Shown: positions 51,615-61,673, numbered from the stretch's first letter. The stretch is 64,000 nucleotides of DNA from Halosimplex pelagicum (GCF_013415905.1 NZ_CP058909.1:1178001-1242000), one strand, 5' to 3'. The notes: generated by a model not told the origin, from the letters alone. A program made the numbers and translations.

Positions 51615-52835
51615 CTAAATCGTACCGTCGCGGGCGTTCGTGATCGCGGCTTCGACTAGCGATGTGATCTCTGACCGGAATCGTTCGCGACTGTAGTGAG
51701 ATGCTGACGCGACCAGTTCCGATTGGAGTGACTGCTGATGTTCGTTCGAAGAGCGGATACGTTTCATCTTCCGGATGGCTTCGCTGGGAGATGTATAGGT
51801 CAGTTCGTCGCGATCCTCGACGATCTCTATCTGGCCGCCACTGTCGTGAACGAAGGGTATTGTCCCGCCAGCGACGAGTTCGGCGACGGCGATCCCAAAG
51901 TGTTCGAAGCGCCTCGCGTGGACACCATAGCGGTGAGTTTCGATCAGCTCGACGAGGCGGTCGCGCGACACTCGCCCCTCGAGATGGACGTACGATCGCT
52001 CTGCTGCGAGTCGTTCGATACGGTCGACGTACTCGTCGCTTCCCGATGGGCCGATGAGGTGGAGGTGCGTGTCGATCCCGGCCTCGCGAAGGCCGTCGAC
52101 GACCTCGATCGCGACGTGTTGGCGCTTCAGCGGATGTATCCGTCCGAGACAGACAATCCCGTCCGCCTGACTGCCCCATTCCGGTGGGTCGAAATCCGCG
52201 ACACCGACGGGCGGGGCCACTACGTTCGCCGATTTTCGGGTCGTCTCGGCGAGCACCGCCGCAGTCCACCGGGAGTTCGTTACGGTGATTGTGCTGTCAC
52301 TGCCTGTCGGTGCTCCGGTTTCATCCGGGCGGAGCATGCGACAGAGCCAGTGATACTGTGGATACAGCGACTCCTCGAAGCGTGTCCCGTACCGACGCAT
52401 GGCCGCTGGTTCGAAGTACGGGAAGTGGACGTACTCCAGAGCCGGCCCGCAGGCAGCCAACTGGCCATCTGTACTCACGAGAAGGTCATGGCTGTCCTGC
52501 TGGCGAACGACCCGTCGTTCCATCACCGCCCGTCGTAAGAGTGGGAGGTCCGTGACGCCCGTAACGGTACGTGCTGCGTCAGTCAACCGGTCGACAGTGA
52601 GCCGCGCGGTCGATGCCGGCTGTTTCACATCGATCGGCGACTCACTTCCCGTGGTGACGGCCGTTGAGAGATCCGTCCCGAACGTCTCGTCCAGGGCCAC
52701 GAAGTTGGGATCGTCTGCGGTATACACAGTCAGTTCGTGACCAGCATCGTGGAGGGCCTGTAACGTATTGGCGGCGACGGCCTCCGCACCGCCCCCCGCC
52801 ATGAGCCCCGCATGAAACACACCGATATCTGCCAT
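51615..52835 (-). CDS. Glycosyltransferase family 4
   Basis: A 406-residue GT4 enzyme started at the ATG at 52835 (MADIGVFHAGLMAGGGAEAVA); the frame extends 8 codons further but those lack conservation. Motifs: HAGLMAGGGAEAVAANTL near the start, TVTNSRWTAAVLAE, VCLGRIHPLKRQHVAIEVV and RRFEHFGIAVAELVAGGTIPFVHDSGGQIE with the acidic donor site. A TATA-like sequence around 52863-52869 (minus strand) fits. It is divergent from the next GT4. The sugar it uses is unknown. Confidence 0.9.
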   Translation of the reverse strand: MADIGVFHAGLMAGGGAEAVAANTLQALHDAGHELTVYTADDPNFVALDETFGTDLSTAVTTGSESPIDVKQPASTARLTVDRLTDAARTVTGVTDLPLLRRAVMERRVVRQQDSHDLLVSTDGQLAACGPALEYVHFPYFEPAAMRRYGTRFEESLYPQYHWLCRMLRPDETGAPTGSDSTITVTNSRWTAAVLAETTRKSANVVAPPVGVADFDPPEWGSQADGIVCLGRIHPLKRQHVAIEVVDGLREAGIDTHLHLIGPSGSDEYVDRIERLAAERSYVHLEGRVSRDRLVELIETHRYGVHARRFEHFGIAVAELVAGGTIPFVHDSGGQIEIVEDRDELTYTSPSEAIRKMKRIRSSNEHQQSLQSELVASASHYSRERFRSEITSLVEAAITNARDGTI

Positions 52836-53004
52836 CCGATACCTGCCCTCTCGGTCCACTAGGGTTTATACCCGTCTCACTTCAGGTTGGGAAGATTGGT
52901 CGCGGTTCCCTCGTCGCCGGATGCACGATACTGGTGCTTGCTTGTGGGATCGCGTCCCTTTTTATCTATCCCAGTCTGGTCGGTGGTACGCCGGTTCGCC
53001 TGCT

Positions 53005-54117
53005 ATGAAGGTCACGCTCGTCTCGACACCGCCGGACGTTACCTCCGGAACGGGGAAGTACGCCGACCAGCTCGCAGATGCACTCGAGACTAGCGTTGAG
53101 CTCGATCGTGTGTACCTCCGGACCGACAGTGTCGACCCGATTCATTTTGTGAGACAGGCGATCGCTGCGAGCGCTACCGGGGCGGACGTGATCCACGTCC
53201 AGTTCGATTACGTGTTGTTTGGTCCACGCGGGCTTTATACGCCGCTGTTTTTCGGACTGATCCGGGCGCTTGCGAACCGCGACGGAAGTTCGATCGTCGT
53301 GACGGTCCACGAGGTGCTCACGCCCGATCTGGTGGCGCCTCCCGCCGCCCGAGTAAAGGGCGCGTACGTGAGCGGCCTGAACCGAATTCTTGACGGCTGT
53401 AGCGACCGACTCGTCTTCCTGTCCGACCAGGCGCGCAATCGATTCAGTGACGACGTGCGTCGCTCTACGGCGACCGTTCTCCCCCACGGCGTCACCCGGG
53501 ACGTGCCGGTCGCTCCTGATCCGGCCGCGGCGCGGGCTGAGTTCGGATACGGTCCCGACGACGTGGTCGTCGTCGAACCGGGCTACGTCAGCCCGCGAAA
53601 GGGGAGCGAGACGATGCTCGCGCTCGCCGAGCGCTGTCCGGACTTCGAGTTCCTGCTCGCGGGCGGGCCACCACGTGACCGCCACGACCAGTTCGTTGAG
53701 GATCTGCGGGCGCGGGCCCCGGCGAACCTCACGATTACGGGCCATCTCTCGGACGAGCGATTCCACGCCGCCTTCGCTGGCGCGGCCCTGATCGTCCTCC
53801 CGTACCGCGAGACGACGCAGACCGGTATCGTCAATACCGTCAACCAGAGCGGCGTGTTCAACTGGGCGATGGCACATGGGGCGCCTGTTCTGGCGAGTGA
53901 CTGTGAGCGGTTTCGCGCGGTGGCCGACCGATGGGGCACACCTGCGCTGTTCGACCCCACCGATGTCGATGCCGCGGCGACACGTGTCCGCGATCTCGTC
54001 GCCGACGAGGGCCGCCGCGCCGAACTGCGCGACGCCTGTGCGGCATATCTGGATGCGAATGACCTGGCGACTGTCGCCGAGCGACACGTCGAACTCTATC
54101 AGGAGATTGCCGGATGA
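53005..54117 (+). CDS. Glycosyltransferase family 4
   Basis: A 370-residue GT4 enzyme; I use the ATG at 53005 (MKVTLVSTPPDVTSGTGKYA), where the fold begins, about 35 bases after a TTTTTATC box. Seen: TSGTGKYADQLADAL loop, DVIHVQFDYVLFG, VTVHEVL, LPHGVTRDVPVAP, EPGYVSPRKGSETML and a C-terminal TGIVNTVNQSGVFNWAMAHGAPVLASDC. The last block replaces the usual E-x7-E form, as in some GT4 branches. It overlaps the next gene by 4 bases (ATGA), so the two are made together. Confidence 0.88.
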   Translation: MKVTLVSTPPDVTSGTGKYADQLADALETSVELDRVYLRTDSVDPIHFVRQAIAASATGADVIHVQFDYVLFGPRGLYTPLFFGLIRALANRDGSSIVVTVHEVLTPDLVAPPAARVKGAYVSGLNRILDGCSDRLVFLSDQARNRFSDDVRRSTATVLPHGVTRDVPVAPDPAAARAEFGYGPDDVVVVEPGYVSPRKGSETMLALAERCPDFEFLLAGGPPRDRHDQFVEDLRARAPANLTITGHLSDERFHAAFAGAALIVLPYRETTQTGIVNTVNQSGVFNWAMAHGAPVLASDCERFRAVADRWGTPALFDPTDVDAAATRVRDLVADEGRRAELRDACAAYLDANDLATVAERHVELYQEIAG

Positions 54118-55241
54118 GGGTGGCATTCGTCTCAAATGTTGTCTATCCGTTCGTCACCGGCGGTGCGGAGAAGCGGATCTACGAAATCGGGCGGCGACTC
54201 TCCGCCCGCGGCCACGATGTGACTGTCTACGGCCGCCATTACTGGGACGGCCCCGCGGAGATGGAGTACGAGGGGATGACGCTCCGTGCAGTTGCACCGG
54301 ATCGCGACCTCTACACTGCGGATCGCCGCTCCATCACGGAGGCGGTTGACTTCGCCGCCAGAGCGACACCCACGCTTGTCCGGCGGGCCGGCGACCACGA
54401 CGTTCTCGTGGCCTCGGTGTTTCCGTTCTTCCCCGTGCTGTCCGCGCGACTCGCGGCGTCACTCGGTTCGACCCCGCTCGTGACTACCTGGCACGAAGTC
54501 TGGCGAGAGTACTGGCGCGAGTATCTCGGCTCCCCTGGTCTAGCCGGCATGGCCGTCGAGCGGACGGTAGCCAACATTCCCCAGCGACCTGTCGCCGTCT
54601 CGGATGTGACCGCCGACCGCTTGGCCGGACTCGGCGTGGATCGTGACCGAATTACCGTCGTCCCCAACGGTGTGGACATCGACCGAATCCGGTCGATCCC
54701 ACCGGCGACGGATGGGTACGATATCGTCTTCGCCGGTCGACTCGTCCCGGAGAAGCGAGTCGATCGTCTGATCCGGGCGTTCGCAACCGCCGACGTTGAA
54801 GCGACACTCGGTATCATCGGCGACGGGCCGGAACGAGACCGACTGGAACAGCTGGCCGTCGACAGCGGGGTTGCCGGTGATGTCGACTTTCTCGGCTTCC
54901 TCCCAGAGTCCGACGATGTCCTGGCGCAATTCCGGTCGGCCGATATCTTTGCGACCGCGTCGACTCGCGAAGGGTTCGGTATCACCACGCTCGAAGCACT
55001 CGCCGCCGATTGTACCGTCGTCGCGACCGACCACCCACGCTCGGCCGCCGCCGAAGTGGTCGGCGACGCGGGATTTTTGGTGGCGCCGTCGGCATCAGCG
55101 CTCGCGGCCGGTCTCGAAACTGCCTGTTCCGGTGAGCGCCCTTCTCTGAACCCGCGAGAGCGCGCTGCCGCGTTCGACTGGGACCGCGTGACCGACGACG
55201 CCGAACAGGTCTATGAAGCGGCGTGTAGTCTCGAAGGCTGA
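54114..55241 (+). CDS. Glycosyltransferase family 4
   Basis: A 375-residue GT4 enzyme with FVTGGAEKRIYEIGRRLSARGHDVTV at the start, LVTTWHEVWREYW, VVPNGVDIDRIRSIP, IVFAGRLVPEKRVDRLIRAF and TASTREGFGITTLEALAADCTVV (E-x7-E). Its start codon overlaps the stop of the preceding GT4, showing translational coupling. Together they probably add successive sugars to a lipid-linked glycan. It converges with the GT2 gene behind it. Confidence 0.92.
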   Translation: MRVAFVSNVVYPFVTGGAEKRIYEIGRRLSARGHDVTVYGRHYWDGPAEMEYEGMTLRAVAPDRDLYTADRRSITEAVDFAARATPTLVRRAGDHDVLVASVFPFFPVLSARLAASLGSTPLVTTWHEVWREYWREYLGSPGLAGMAVERTVANIPQRPVAVSDVTADRLAGLGVDRDRITVVPNGVDIDRIRSIPPATDGYDIVFAGRLVPEKRVDRLIRAFATADVEATLGIIGDGPERDRLEQLAVDSGVAGDVDFLGFLPESDDVLAQFRSADIFATASTREGFGITTLEALAADCTVVATDHPRSAAAEVVGDAGFLVAPSASALAAGLETACSGERPSLNPRERAAAFDWDRVTDDAEQVYEAACSLEG

Positions 55242-55266
55242 GGGCCTTCCTCGAAAGGATTCTGGG

Positions 55267-56469
55267 TTAGCGACGATTCCGCCGGACCGCAGTGACGAAG
55301 AACGCGGCGAAGACAGTCTGTATCCCGAGGACGATGCAGGTGAACGCCAGGATGTCCCGGGTCATCGGCGGGAGCGACGCGTAGCCGTCGCGGAGCCACG
55401 CGAGGACGATCGACGCGGCGAAGCTGCCGCCCACCGCCATCATGAGCCCACCGACTGCGATACCCGTTTCGAGGCGCAGGTGTTCCACGAGCCACGTCGT
55501 CACGCGGTCCGTGGGGCGACGTATTGGTTCGCTTGCGATCGTCGCGAAGACGCCGAGGCTGGCGATCTGGAAGCCGACGATTGTCAGGAGGCTTCCGGCG
55601 ACCATCGTCCGGATCCCGAACCAGATCGGCCCCATACCGTTTAAATTCACAGTCACGTCGAAAAACGCCAGCAGCATCAACACCGCTCCGGCCACGAGCG
55701 AGACCGCGCCGGGGATCGTAAAGAGGTAGCCAGGTGCATTGAGCAGCATGAACCGCAGGTGTTTCCACCCGTCGTGCCACGTGTCGAGCGTCGCATCCCC
55801 CTCCCGGGGGTGGTAGGTAATCGGTACCTCCTCGATATGGAGGCCGCGGGCGCTCGCCTCCATAATCATCTCGCTCGCGAACTCCATTCCATCGGTCCGC
55901 AGCGTCAGCGCGTCGAGCGCCTCCCGCCGGAGGACGCGAAAGCCCGTGTGAGCGTCGCTGATGTCCGCGTCGTAGAATCGGTTCAGGAACGCGGTCAGGG
56001 CCGGGTTTCCGACGTGCTTGTGAAGCCACGGCATCGCGCCGTCTCTGATCTCGCCGGCGAAGCGGCTTCCAAGGACGAGGTCCGCTTCAGTCTCTCGGAT
56101 AGCCCCGAACAGCTTCGGCAGCTCCCCGAAGTCGTAGGTCGTGTCCGCGTCCCCCATGACGATGTATTCTCCCCGAGCCCGCTCGAACGCGTATCGGTAG
56201 GCGTAGCCGTAGCCCCGGCGGTCCGGACTCACGACGATAGCCCCGTATTCGCGGGCGATCTCCGGCGTTCGGTCGGTCGAGCTATCGCTGACGATGATCT
56301 CCGCGGTACAGCCGATCTCGTCGATGGCGTCAATAATTGCGTCCAGACAGGCAGCGACACCGGTCTCTTCGTTCAGCGTCGGGAGCACGACACTCATCGT
56401 CGGCGTCTCGTCGCTGGCCGCGTCCAGCAGATTCGCTGATGATGTTGCTGCTGTCTGACTCGTCTGCAC
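55267..56469 (-). CDS. GT2 glycosyltransferase with C-terminal membrane domain (dolichyl-phosphate sugar synthase type)
   Basis: A 400-residue enzyme. I choose the GTG at 56469, 29 bases after a TATA box (56498-56504), giving a leaderless start; the ATG at 56397 (MSVVLPTLNEE) would give 376 residues. The GT2 domain has SVVLPTLNEETGVAACLD, IIVSDSSTDRT, RGYGYAYRYAFERARGEYIVMGDADTTYDF (DAD metal site), VLGSRF and DAHTGFRVLRREAL. About four helices follow (GYLFTIPGAVSLVAGAVLMLL and others). Such enzymes load dolichol phosphate with a sugar that later steps transfer outside the cell. A much longer frame upstream is an artefact over the next gene. Confidence 0.9.
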   Translation of the reverse strand: MQTSQTAATSSANLLDAASDETPTMSVVLPTLNEETGVAACLDAIIDAIDEIGCTAEIIVSDSSTDRTPEIAREYGAIVVSPDRRGYGYAYRYAFERARGEYIVMGDADTTYDFGELPKLFGAIRETEADLVLGSRFAGEIRDGAMPWLHKHVGNPALTAFLNRFYDADISDAHTGFRVLRREALDALTLRTDGMEFASEMIMEASARGLHIEEVPITYHPREGDATLDTWHDGWKHLRFMLLNAPGYLFTIPGAVSLVAGAVLMLLAFFDVTVNLNGMGPIWFGIRTMVAGSLLTIVGFQIASLGVFATIASEPIRRPTDRVTTWLVEHLRLETGIAVGGLMMAVGGSFAASIVLAWLRDGYASLPPMTRDILAFTCIVLGIQTVFAAFFVTAVRRNRR

Positions 56470-56497
56470 GGTCGTACGGATACAAATCCAGTTACGT

Positions 56498-56504
56498 GTA
56501 TAAC
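56498..56504 (-). promoter_or_regulatory. TATA box of the GT2 gene
   Basis: TTATACA on the minus strand, 29 bases before the GTG at 56469. Confidence 0.5.
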
Positions 56505-56703
56505 CGTTCTGTTCGTCGGCCGATACGGCGACCGCGGGCCCTCCGCCGGCATCGCGCTGTATGGTCGGTCCGCCGACGACCCGCAACCAATATTGGTCGT
56601 CAAATCGTCTCGGAGACGTAGTGGCGTCCGTCCGACTCGACAACGACGTGGGCCAGCGCTGTTGCGTCGCGAGGAGTCGACCGCGCGCCGAAATCACGAA
56701 CCG

Positions 56704-57825
56704 ATGCACCTCTTGCTGATCACCAGGGAGTTCCCGCCCGCCGTCATCGGTGGCGTCGCGTATCATGCGCTCAACCTGGCGGAGGGTCTCGTCGGCAACG
56801 GCCACGAAGTGACAGTCCTCACGTCGGACTCCGGCGACCGCATCGTCGACGAACCGGATCGCCCGGAGCGGATCACCGTCGACCGAATCGACTGTCGGTC
56901 CGTCGCGAGCCCCCGTTACTGGTTCGACCGCGCGGTCAGACGACATCTCGCCGAGTCGGAGATTCTGGCCGATGTCGACATCGTCCACAGCCACGAGTAC
57001 ATTCGGTTCGGCCGGGTAGAAACGAGCGTCCCGGCGATCACGAAAGTCCACTATAACATTCGCCGGAAGCCGGAGTTCTTCCCCCTTGGCCGGTACCATC
57101 CCGTCGTCCGCCCCGCGGTTGGGGGTGCGCTTCGGTACGGCGTCGACCCGCTCGAACGGTCGCTCGCCCGCGACGCGCTGTCGGCCTCCGACGGCCGCAT
57201 CTTCATCAGCGAGCTGGCGAAGCGGTATCGGGCGGACCGCGGGTCCGCCGGGGCCGGAGGGTCGGAGCGGGTGGTCTACAACGGCGTCGACACCGACCGG
57301 TTCGACACGGCTCTCGGTAAGTCGGACGATGACTACTTCTTGTTCGTCGGCGGCACCCAGTCGCGGAAGGGCTACGAGCTGATCGAACGAGTCGCGACGG
57401 CCACCGACGCTCGGTTCAAGGTCGCGGGCGCAGGCCACCCGAGCGAACGGACCGACTCACGCGCCGTCGAGTTCTTAGGCCACGTCGAACAGACCGAGCT
57501 CCCGGCGCTCTACCGGAATGCGAAAGCGCTCGTTCACCCCGCGTTCTACGAGCCGTTCGGGAACGTCGTCCTCGAATCGCTCGCCTGCGGGACGCCCGTG
57601 ATCGTCTCCGACCCCGACCACTGCGGTGCGGCCGAAGTGCTCTCCGACAAGGTCGCCGTCGAGATCGACCCGGACTCGACGCGCGAACTCAGGGCAGCCG
57701 TGGAGTCGTTCGACCCGGCCGCATTCGACCCGGCCGCCTGTCACGCCCTCGCGGAACGGTTCGGCTGGAACGATGTCGCGACGGCGACCGTGGAGCTGGC
57801 ACGCGACGTGCTCGACCGTACCTAA
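56704..57825 (+). CDS. Glycosyltransferase family 4
   Basis: A 373-residue GT4 enzyme from the ATG at 56704 (MHLLLITREFPPAVIGGVAYH); the frame is open for 37 more codons but those are Arg-rich and non-conserved. Motifs: VIGGVAYHALNLAEGLVGNGHEVTVL, DIVHSHEYIRF, VVYNGVDTDRFDTAL, FLFVGGTQSRKGYELI and HPAFYEPFGNVVLESLACGTPVIV (E-x7-E). It is divergent from the GT2 gene and convergent with the GT39-like gene; a stand-alone unit in the cluster. Confidence 0.92.
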   Translation: MHLLLITREFPPAVIGGVAYHALNLAEGLVGNGHEVTVLTSDSGDRIVDEPDRPERITVDRIDCRSVASPRYWFDRAVRRHLAESEILADVDIVHSHEYIRFGRVETSVPAITKVHYNIRRKPEFFPLGRYHPVVRPAVGGALRYGVDPLERSLARDALSASDGRIFISELAKRYRADRGSAGAGGSERVVYNGVDTDRFDTALGKSDDDYFLFVGGTQSRKGYELIERVATATDARFKVAGAGHPSERTDSRAVEFLGHVEQTELPALYRNAKALVHPAFYEPFGNVVLESLACGTPVIVSDPDHCGAAEVLSDKVAVEIDPDSTRELRAAVESFDPAAFDPAACHALAERFGWNDVATATVELARDVLDRT

Positions 57826-57855
57826 TCGGCCCGCTCCCGGTTGCGGTGGGCGCGC

Positions 57856-59481
57856 TCACCCCTCTCGGTCGGATGCGGTGGCGTTCGTGTCGTAGTGGTA
57901 GACCGCCATGTTCGTCCACGAGGGGTCGCCGCGGCGTTCGAACTCCTGATGAACGAGTTGCCGGGCCTCGGGCGCGGTGAAGTCCTGGTGGAACTTCTTG
58001 CCGGCGAGCAACCAGATGTCGCGATCCTGCTGCAGCGCCGCCTCGATCGCGGCCGTCGAGTTCAGATAGACGGCCCCAGTTCGTGTATGAACGTACTGAC
58101 CCTCACGCCAAGCACCTCTGGAAACCCCGTTCTGCCTGAAGAAGTAATCCGTCTCTCCGTAGTACCACATCGACAGCTCCGGTCGTGTCGAGGCGACGAG
58201 GTCGTCGTCGGCCGCATTTTCGGTGAGCCACTGACTCGCCTTCTCCCAGTCGGAGCGCTCGGGGTGAGTCGGCGGGTCGTAGAGCGATGTCGTGACGCCG
58301 TAGGCGGCGACAGGCGACGCGACGACTAACAGAACGAGTATCGGAACTGTGTAGCAGAGTCCCGATTCGAAGACGGAGAGTTCGTCCGCTCCATCGTCGG
58401 TCACAGCCCGCCACGCTGCCCGTAACCCCATCGAAACGATATAGAGGCCGAACAAGGCCAGCAGCGGCATCAAATGATAGATATACCGCGGCGCCTTGCG
58501 CGGGGTTATTGATGCGACGATCAGCGGTACTACGAGCGCCAGCATTGCAATCCGGAGTTCCTTGTGGCGCCACCAGGTGTATACCATCCCAAGACCAGCC
58601 AGCGGTGTCAACACTGTGGCGTTCACGGCGAGGACCTTCCCGTAATAGATCGGTCCGCGGTCAGGCCACGTTTCGGGCGGAGAGAGGAACAGTATCGACG
58701 GAACACCTTCGACGGCAAGATACGCGACAGCGGCTCCGGTAGCGCCGACAGTCAAGATTGCTATTCGCGTGGTTTCCCGGTCTACCGCGCTCATGGAGAC
58801 CTCGTCGAGATTCCGGAGCCGAGTAACCAGCTCGATACCAAGGAATGCTAGCACTCCGGCACCGAGAGCGAGATAACTTCGTTGCGTCTTCATTCCCAGG
58901 AAGACGAGAATGCCGAGCAGATACGGGTAGGCACTTGTGAACGAGAAGTTCTTCTTTTCAAACCATACGACGAGTACGTACACCGACGTGAGATAGAAGA
59001 AGAGCAGCGGGCCGTACATTCGCGCCTCCCGGGACCAGACGAGCATGAACGGGTCGAAGGCGAGATATGCGGCCAGGAAATAGCCGAGCAGTCGGTTGTA
59101 CCGACGTCCGAACAGATAACCGACGAGAATGGAGAGGAGCCCGTAGATAACCACCGGTAGTCGGGCGGCGAACTCGGAGATGTCGAGGAGCGCGAACGAT
59201 CCTGCGATCGGCAGTGATGTCGTCAGCCATGCCCGTTGGTACGGCGACGACGGCCCGATCGGGTCCGAAAATCCGTTGCCATTAATGTAATTGCGAGCGG
59301 CCCAGCTCGTGTACGCCTCGTCGATCCACAGGGGCGCGACACCCAGTCGTCGTAGCCTGAAATAGCACCCCAGGACGAGGATCGCTCCGAGTACCACTAC
59401 CGGGAGGACATCGATTCTAGCGAGCCGTTCCCGGACCGAGCGGAAGTCGATTGAGCCCGGCGTTTCGGATGAAATACCCAT
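57856..59481 (-). CDS. GT39-like membrane glycosyltransferase (ArnT/PMT type)
   Basis: A 541-residue protein started at the ATG at 59481; a GTG at 59553 would add 24 polar residues. The first helix (VLPVVVLGAILVLGCYFRL) leads to an outer loop with LWIDEAYTSWAARNYI, whose Asp-Glu pair is the catalytic site in polyprenyl-phosphate-dependent enzymes of this group. Around ten further helices follow (LGYFLAAYLAFDPFMLVWSREARMYG is a typical inner loop) and an external C-terminal domain of about 130 residues. It would use a lipid-phosphate sugar, perhaps from a local GT2, to decorate a glycan or protein outside the membrane. Confidence 0.85.
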   Translation of the reverse strand: MGISSETPGSIDFRSVRERLARIDVLPVVVLGAILVLGCYFRLRRLGVAPLWIDEAYTSWAARNYINGNGFSDPIGPSSPYQRAWLTTSLPIAGSFALLDISEFAARLPVVIYGLLSILVGYLFGRRYNRLLGYFLAAYLAFDPFMLVWSREARMYGPLLFFYLTSVYVLVVWFEKKNFSFTSAYPYLLGILVFLGMKTQRSYLALGAGVLAFLGIELVTRLRNLDEVSMSAVDRETTRIAILTVGATGAAVAYLAVEGVPSILFLSPPETWPDRGPIYYGKVLAVNATVLTPLAGLGMVYTWWRHKELRIAMLALVVPLIVASITPRKAPRYIYHLMPLLALFGLYIVSMGLRAAWRAVTDDGADELSVFESGLCYTVPILVLLVVASPVAAYGVTTSLYDPPTHPERSDWEKASQWLTENAADDDLVASTRPELSMWYYGETDYFFRQNGVSRGAWREGQYVHTRTGAVYLNSTAAIEAALQQDRDIWLLAGKKFHQDFTAPEARQLVHQEFERRGDPSWTNMAVYHYDTNATASDREG

Positions 59482-59574
59482 GGAGACCCGTGATACGGAG
59501 TGTTGGGTCGAAGTACCCTCCGGAGTAAAAAGCTCACTATCGGGCGCTTCCACCGCGCGATCGGTGGCGCGTGC

Positions 59575-61086
59575 CTATTGGATCGTCCGAAGGACTGGCG
59601 AGAGATAGTCTCTAATCGAGGGTGGGAGGCGTGCGAGCGCAGCGTCAATTTCGACAGTATCCACGACACCCGCTTGTATCGCGACAAGAGCGTACGAGCA
59701 GCCGCCGACAGCGGGGACGATCAGAAGCGACAGAAGGGGAGAGTCCAGCAAACAGTCGATGCCAAAGATTGCAACTGCGGCGACCGCTGCGGTCGTGACG
59801 ACGCGCCTGACCCGAATGTCGCTGATCGGGTCGAAGCCGACACGTCTGGCGGCCCAGATATGCAGGAGAAGCATCGATCCGTATCCGACGCTGGTCGCGA
59901 TGGCCGCTCCGTACATCCCGTGTCGCGGGATGAGAACCAGGTTCAACAGGAGATTGAGGAGCGCGGCCGCTCCAGTAGCTGCTATCAGCGGCGTTAATTC
60001 CCCTTTTGCCTGGCTGATTGCGAAGATGGGACGTGCGATCGCGAACCCTAGGGCACCTGGGAGCAGATACACCACGACGGTACTGGCAGGCGCGAATGGG
60101 GCCCCGTAGTACAGGGGGACAAACGCGTCAGCGAGCGCTGCGATTCCGAGGGCGAGCAACACTGTCAATGAGAGCGTGTACCGGGTTGCTCGGGAGGCGA
60201 CCTCGGAAACCTCGTCGTGGCGTCCCTGTGACCACGTCTCCGACATCGAGTGCAACAGGACCATTTGCAAGGCGAAGGGAGCGAACCAGAGGAACTCCGC
60301 GACTAGGAGCGCCGCACGGTAGTAGCCAGTCTGTTCCCCGCTGGTGAGTACTCGCAGGAGCAGGATATCGACGTGATAGAGCGAGGTCATCAAAAGGACA
60401 AGCACGACACTACCCAGATTGAAGGTGAGTAACTCCCGAACCGGGAAGTCCGGAGGGAGCCGACTACCCAGGTGAGACATATCGACCTGTTGAGCAACGA
60501 TTCCGAAGGCCACGATACAAACGATCCCTGTGGCGAGAATGTGACCGGCTAATGCACCTGCGACATCCCACCCTATGTAGGTTAGTGAGATTCCGGTGAT
60601 CCCGAACAGGAGCTTCTGCACGATCGCCAACGGTTCGCTATACTGTTCGAGGCCAAGCCCCATGAGTGCGTTCCGTCCAGTCTGGAACAACTGCCGTCCG
60701 ACGAGTAAGGCCGCAGCGAGATACGCGTACAGTTCAAAGCGCTGGCCTAGCGTCTGCGCGATTAGTCCGGAAGCCGAAACGGCGATGAAGACGACTGCGC
60801 CGCCGATCGCCAACAGCGTCGCGGTTGACATATAAAACGCGAACACGTGAGATTCCCACGCTGGCTGGGTCCGTTCTTCGGCGATGAATTTACGGATGCC
60901 GTCATTGACACCGGCATTCACTACGATCACCGCTATGCTGAGCGCAGAGAGAACGAAAACGTAGTCTCCATACGCACTACTGCCGAGGAGTCGGACAAGG
61001 ACAGGCGTGATGAGGAGACCGATCAGTAGGGATCCGACTTCTGCAGAGAGTATCGAGAGAAAGCCACGGATGACGTTCCGACTCAT
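59575..61086 (-). CDS. Polysaccharide/oligosaccharide flippase (Wzx/AglR-like)
   Basis: A 503-residue protein with 12-14 helices of the MOP/MATE-like polysaccharide export family. Opening SRNVIRGFLSILSAEVGSLLIGLLITPVLVRLLGSSAYGDYVFVLSAL is typical, as are RNALMGLGLEQYSEPLAIVQKLLF and the paired helices (VVYLLPGALGFAIARPIFAIS; AATGAAALLNLLLNLVLIPRHGMYGAAIATSVGYG). It should flip lipid-linked glycans to the outer face, where the STT3-like or GT39-like enzymes act. It lies about 90 bases after the start of the GT39-like gene's upstream region and 77 bases after the hydrolase-like gene, same strand. Confidence 0.92.
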   Translation of the reverse strand: MSRNVIRGFLSILSAEVGSLLIGLLITPVLVRLLGSSAYGDYVFVLSALSIAVIVVNAGVNDGIRKFIAEERTQPAWESHVFAFYMSTATLLAIGGAVVFIAVSASGLIAQTLGQRFELYAYLAAALLVGRQLFQTGRNALMGLGLEQYSEPLAIVQKLLFGITGISLTYIGWDVAGALAGHILATGIVCIVAFGIVAQQVDMSHLGSRLPPDFPVRELLTFNLGSVVLVLLMTSLYHVDILLLRVLTSGEQTGYYRAALLVAEFLWFAPFALQMVLLHSMSETWSQGRHDEVSEVASRATRYTLSLTVLLALGIAALADAFVPLYYGAPFAPASTVVVYLLPGALGFAIARPIFAISQAKGELTPLIAATGAAALLNLLLNLVLIPRHGMYGAAIATSVGYGSMLLLHIWAARRVGFDPISDIRVRRVVTTAAVAAVAIFGIDCLLDSPLLSLLIVPAVGGCSYALVAIQAGVVDTVEIDAALARLPPSIRDYLSPVLRTIQ

Positions 61087-61163
61087 GCGTTAGTGTTCAC
61101 TTGCTGGGGTATCGGTGGAGGTCCATATTCCTAATGAGGGTCTCTCGTTCGATGTGATTGCTC

Positions 61164-61673
61164 TCAATTTGTCTGTTCGGATTGTCCCGTGTGCGATTGA
61201 TTCTGACGCCAGTACCACGCGGCCACGGCGAGTGAGGCAGCGACGACAAGCGGCCACAGATCCGTGCTGGTGTACAGCCCGGGCGTGGGCGGCTGATACG
61301 GCGTGAGCGGCCAGAAGATCGACTGCGAACGGCCGTCGGGAACGCGAATGAGCGCGTCGGTGAACAGATGGGAAACCGCGCCGACTGACAGCAGTGCGAA
61401 TACACGCCGGCGCTCGTTGGGGACAGCAACCACGACACCCCCGAGTATCAGCAGGAGGACCCCGCCGCCTGTCTGGAGCGCTGTCCAACTGATGAGGACA
61501 CCGAACTGGTGGTAAATCGCACCCGGGGGAGCGAGAACCGAGAAATGGTTTAGATCCGGCAGGAGTGCGCCAACCATTCCAGCCGTGACCGCGGCTGGTC
61601 CCCACTCGTAGCGCGTCGAGAGCCCTGTGCAGACGGCATAGGCCAACAGGACGTGTGTTAATAGGTCAGGCAT
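61164..61673 (-). CDS. YdjM-type membrane-bound metal-dependent hydrolase
   Basis: A 169-residue membrane protein started at the ATG at 61673 (MPDLLTHVLLAYAVC). LLTHVLLAYA near the start, GALLPDLNHF and AVSHLFTDALIRVPDG give the His/Asp pattern (TH...DLNH...SHLFTD) of the LexA-binding/inner-membrane hydrolase family (DUF457). Four helices. True substrate is unknown for the family. Its start overlaps the stop of the next upstream gene by 8 bases, so they share a message. Confidence 0.85.
   Translation of the reverse strand: MPDLLTHVLLAYAVCTGLSTRYEWGPAAVTAGMVGALLPDLNHFSVLAPPGAIYHQFGVLISWTALQTGGGVLLLILGGVVVAVPNERRRVFALLSVGAVSHLFTDALIRVPDGRSQSIFWPLTPYQPPTPGLYTSTDLWPLVVAASLAVAAWYWRQNQSHTGQSEQTN

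Noticed and set aside
56470..57438. N-terminal extension of the GT2 gene to 723 codons
   Set aside because: The added part is antisense to a clear GT4 gene and precedes a well-placed TATA box.
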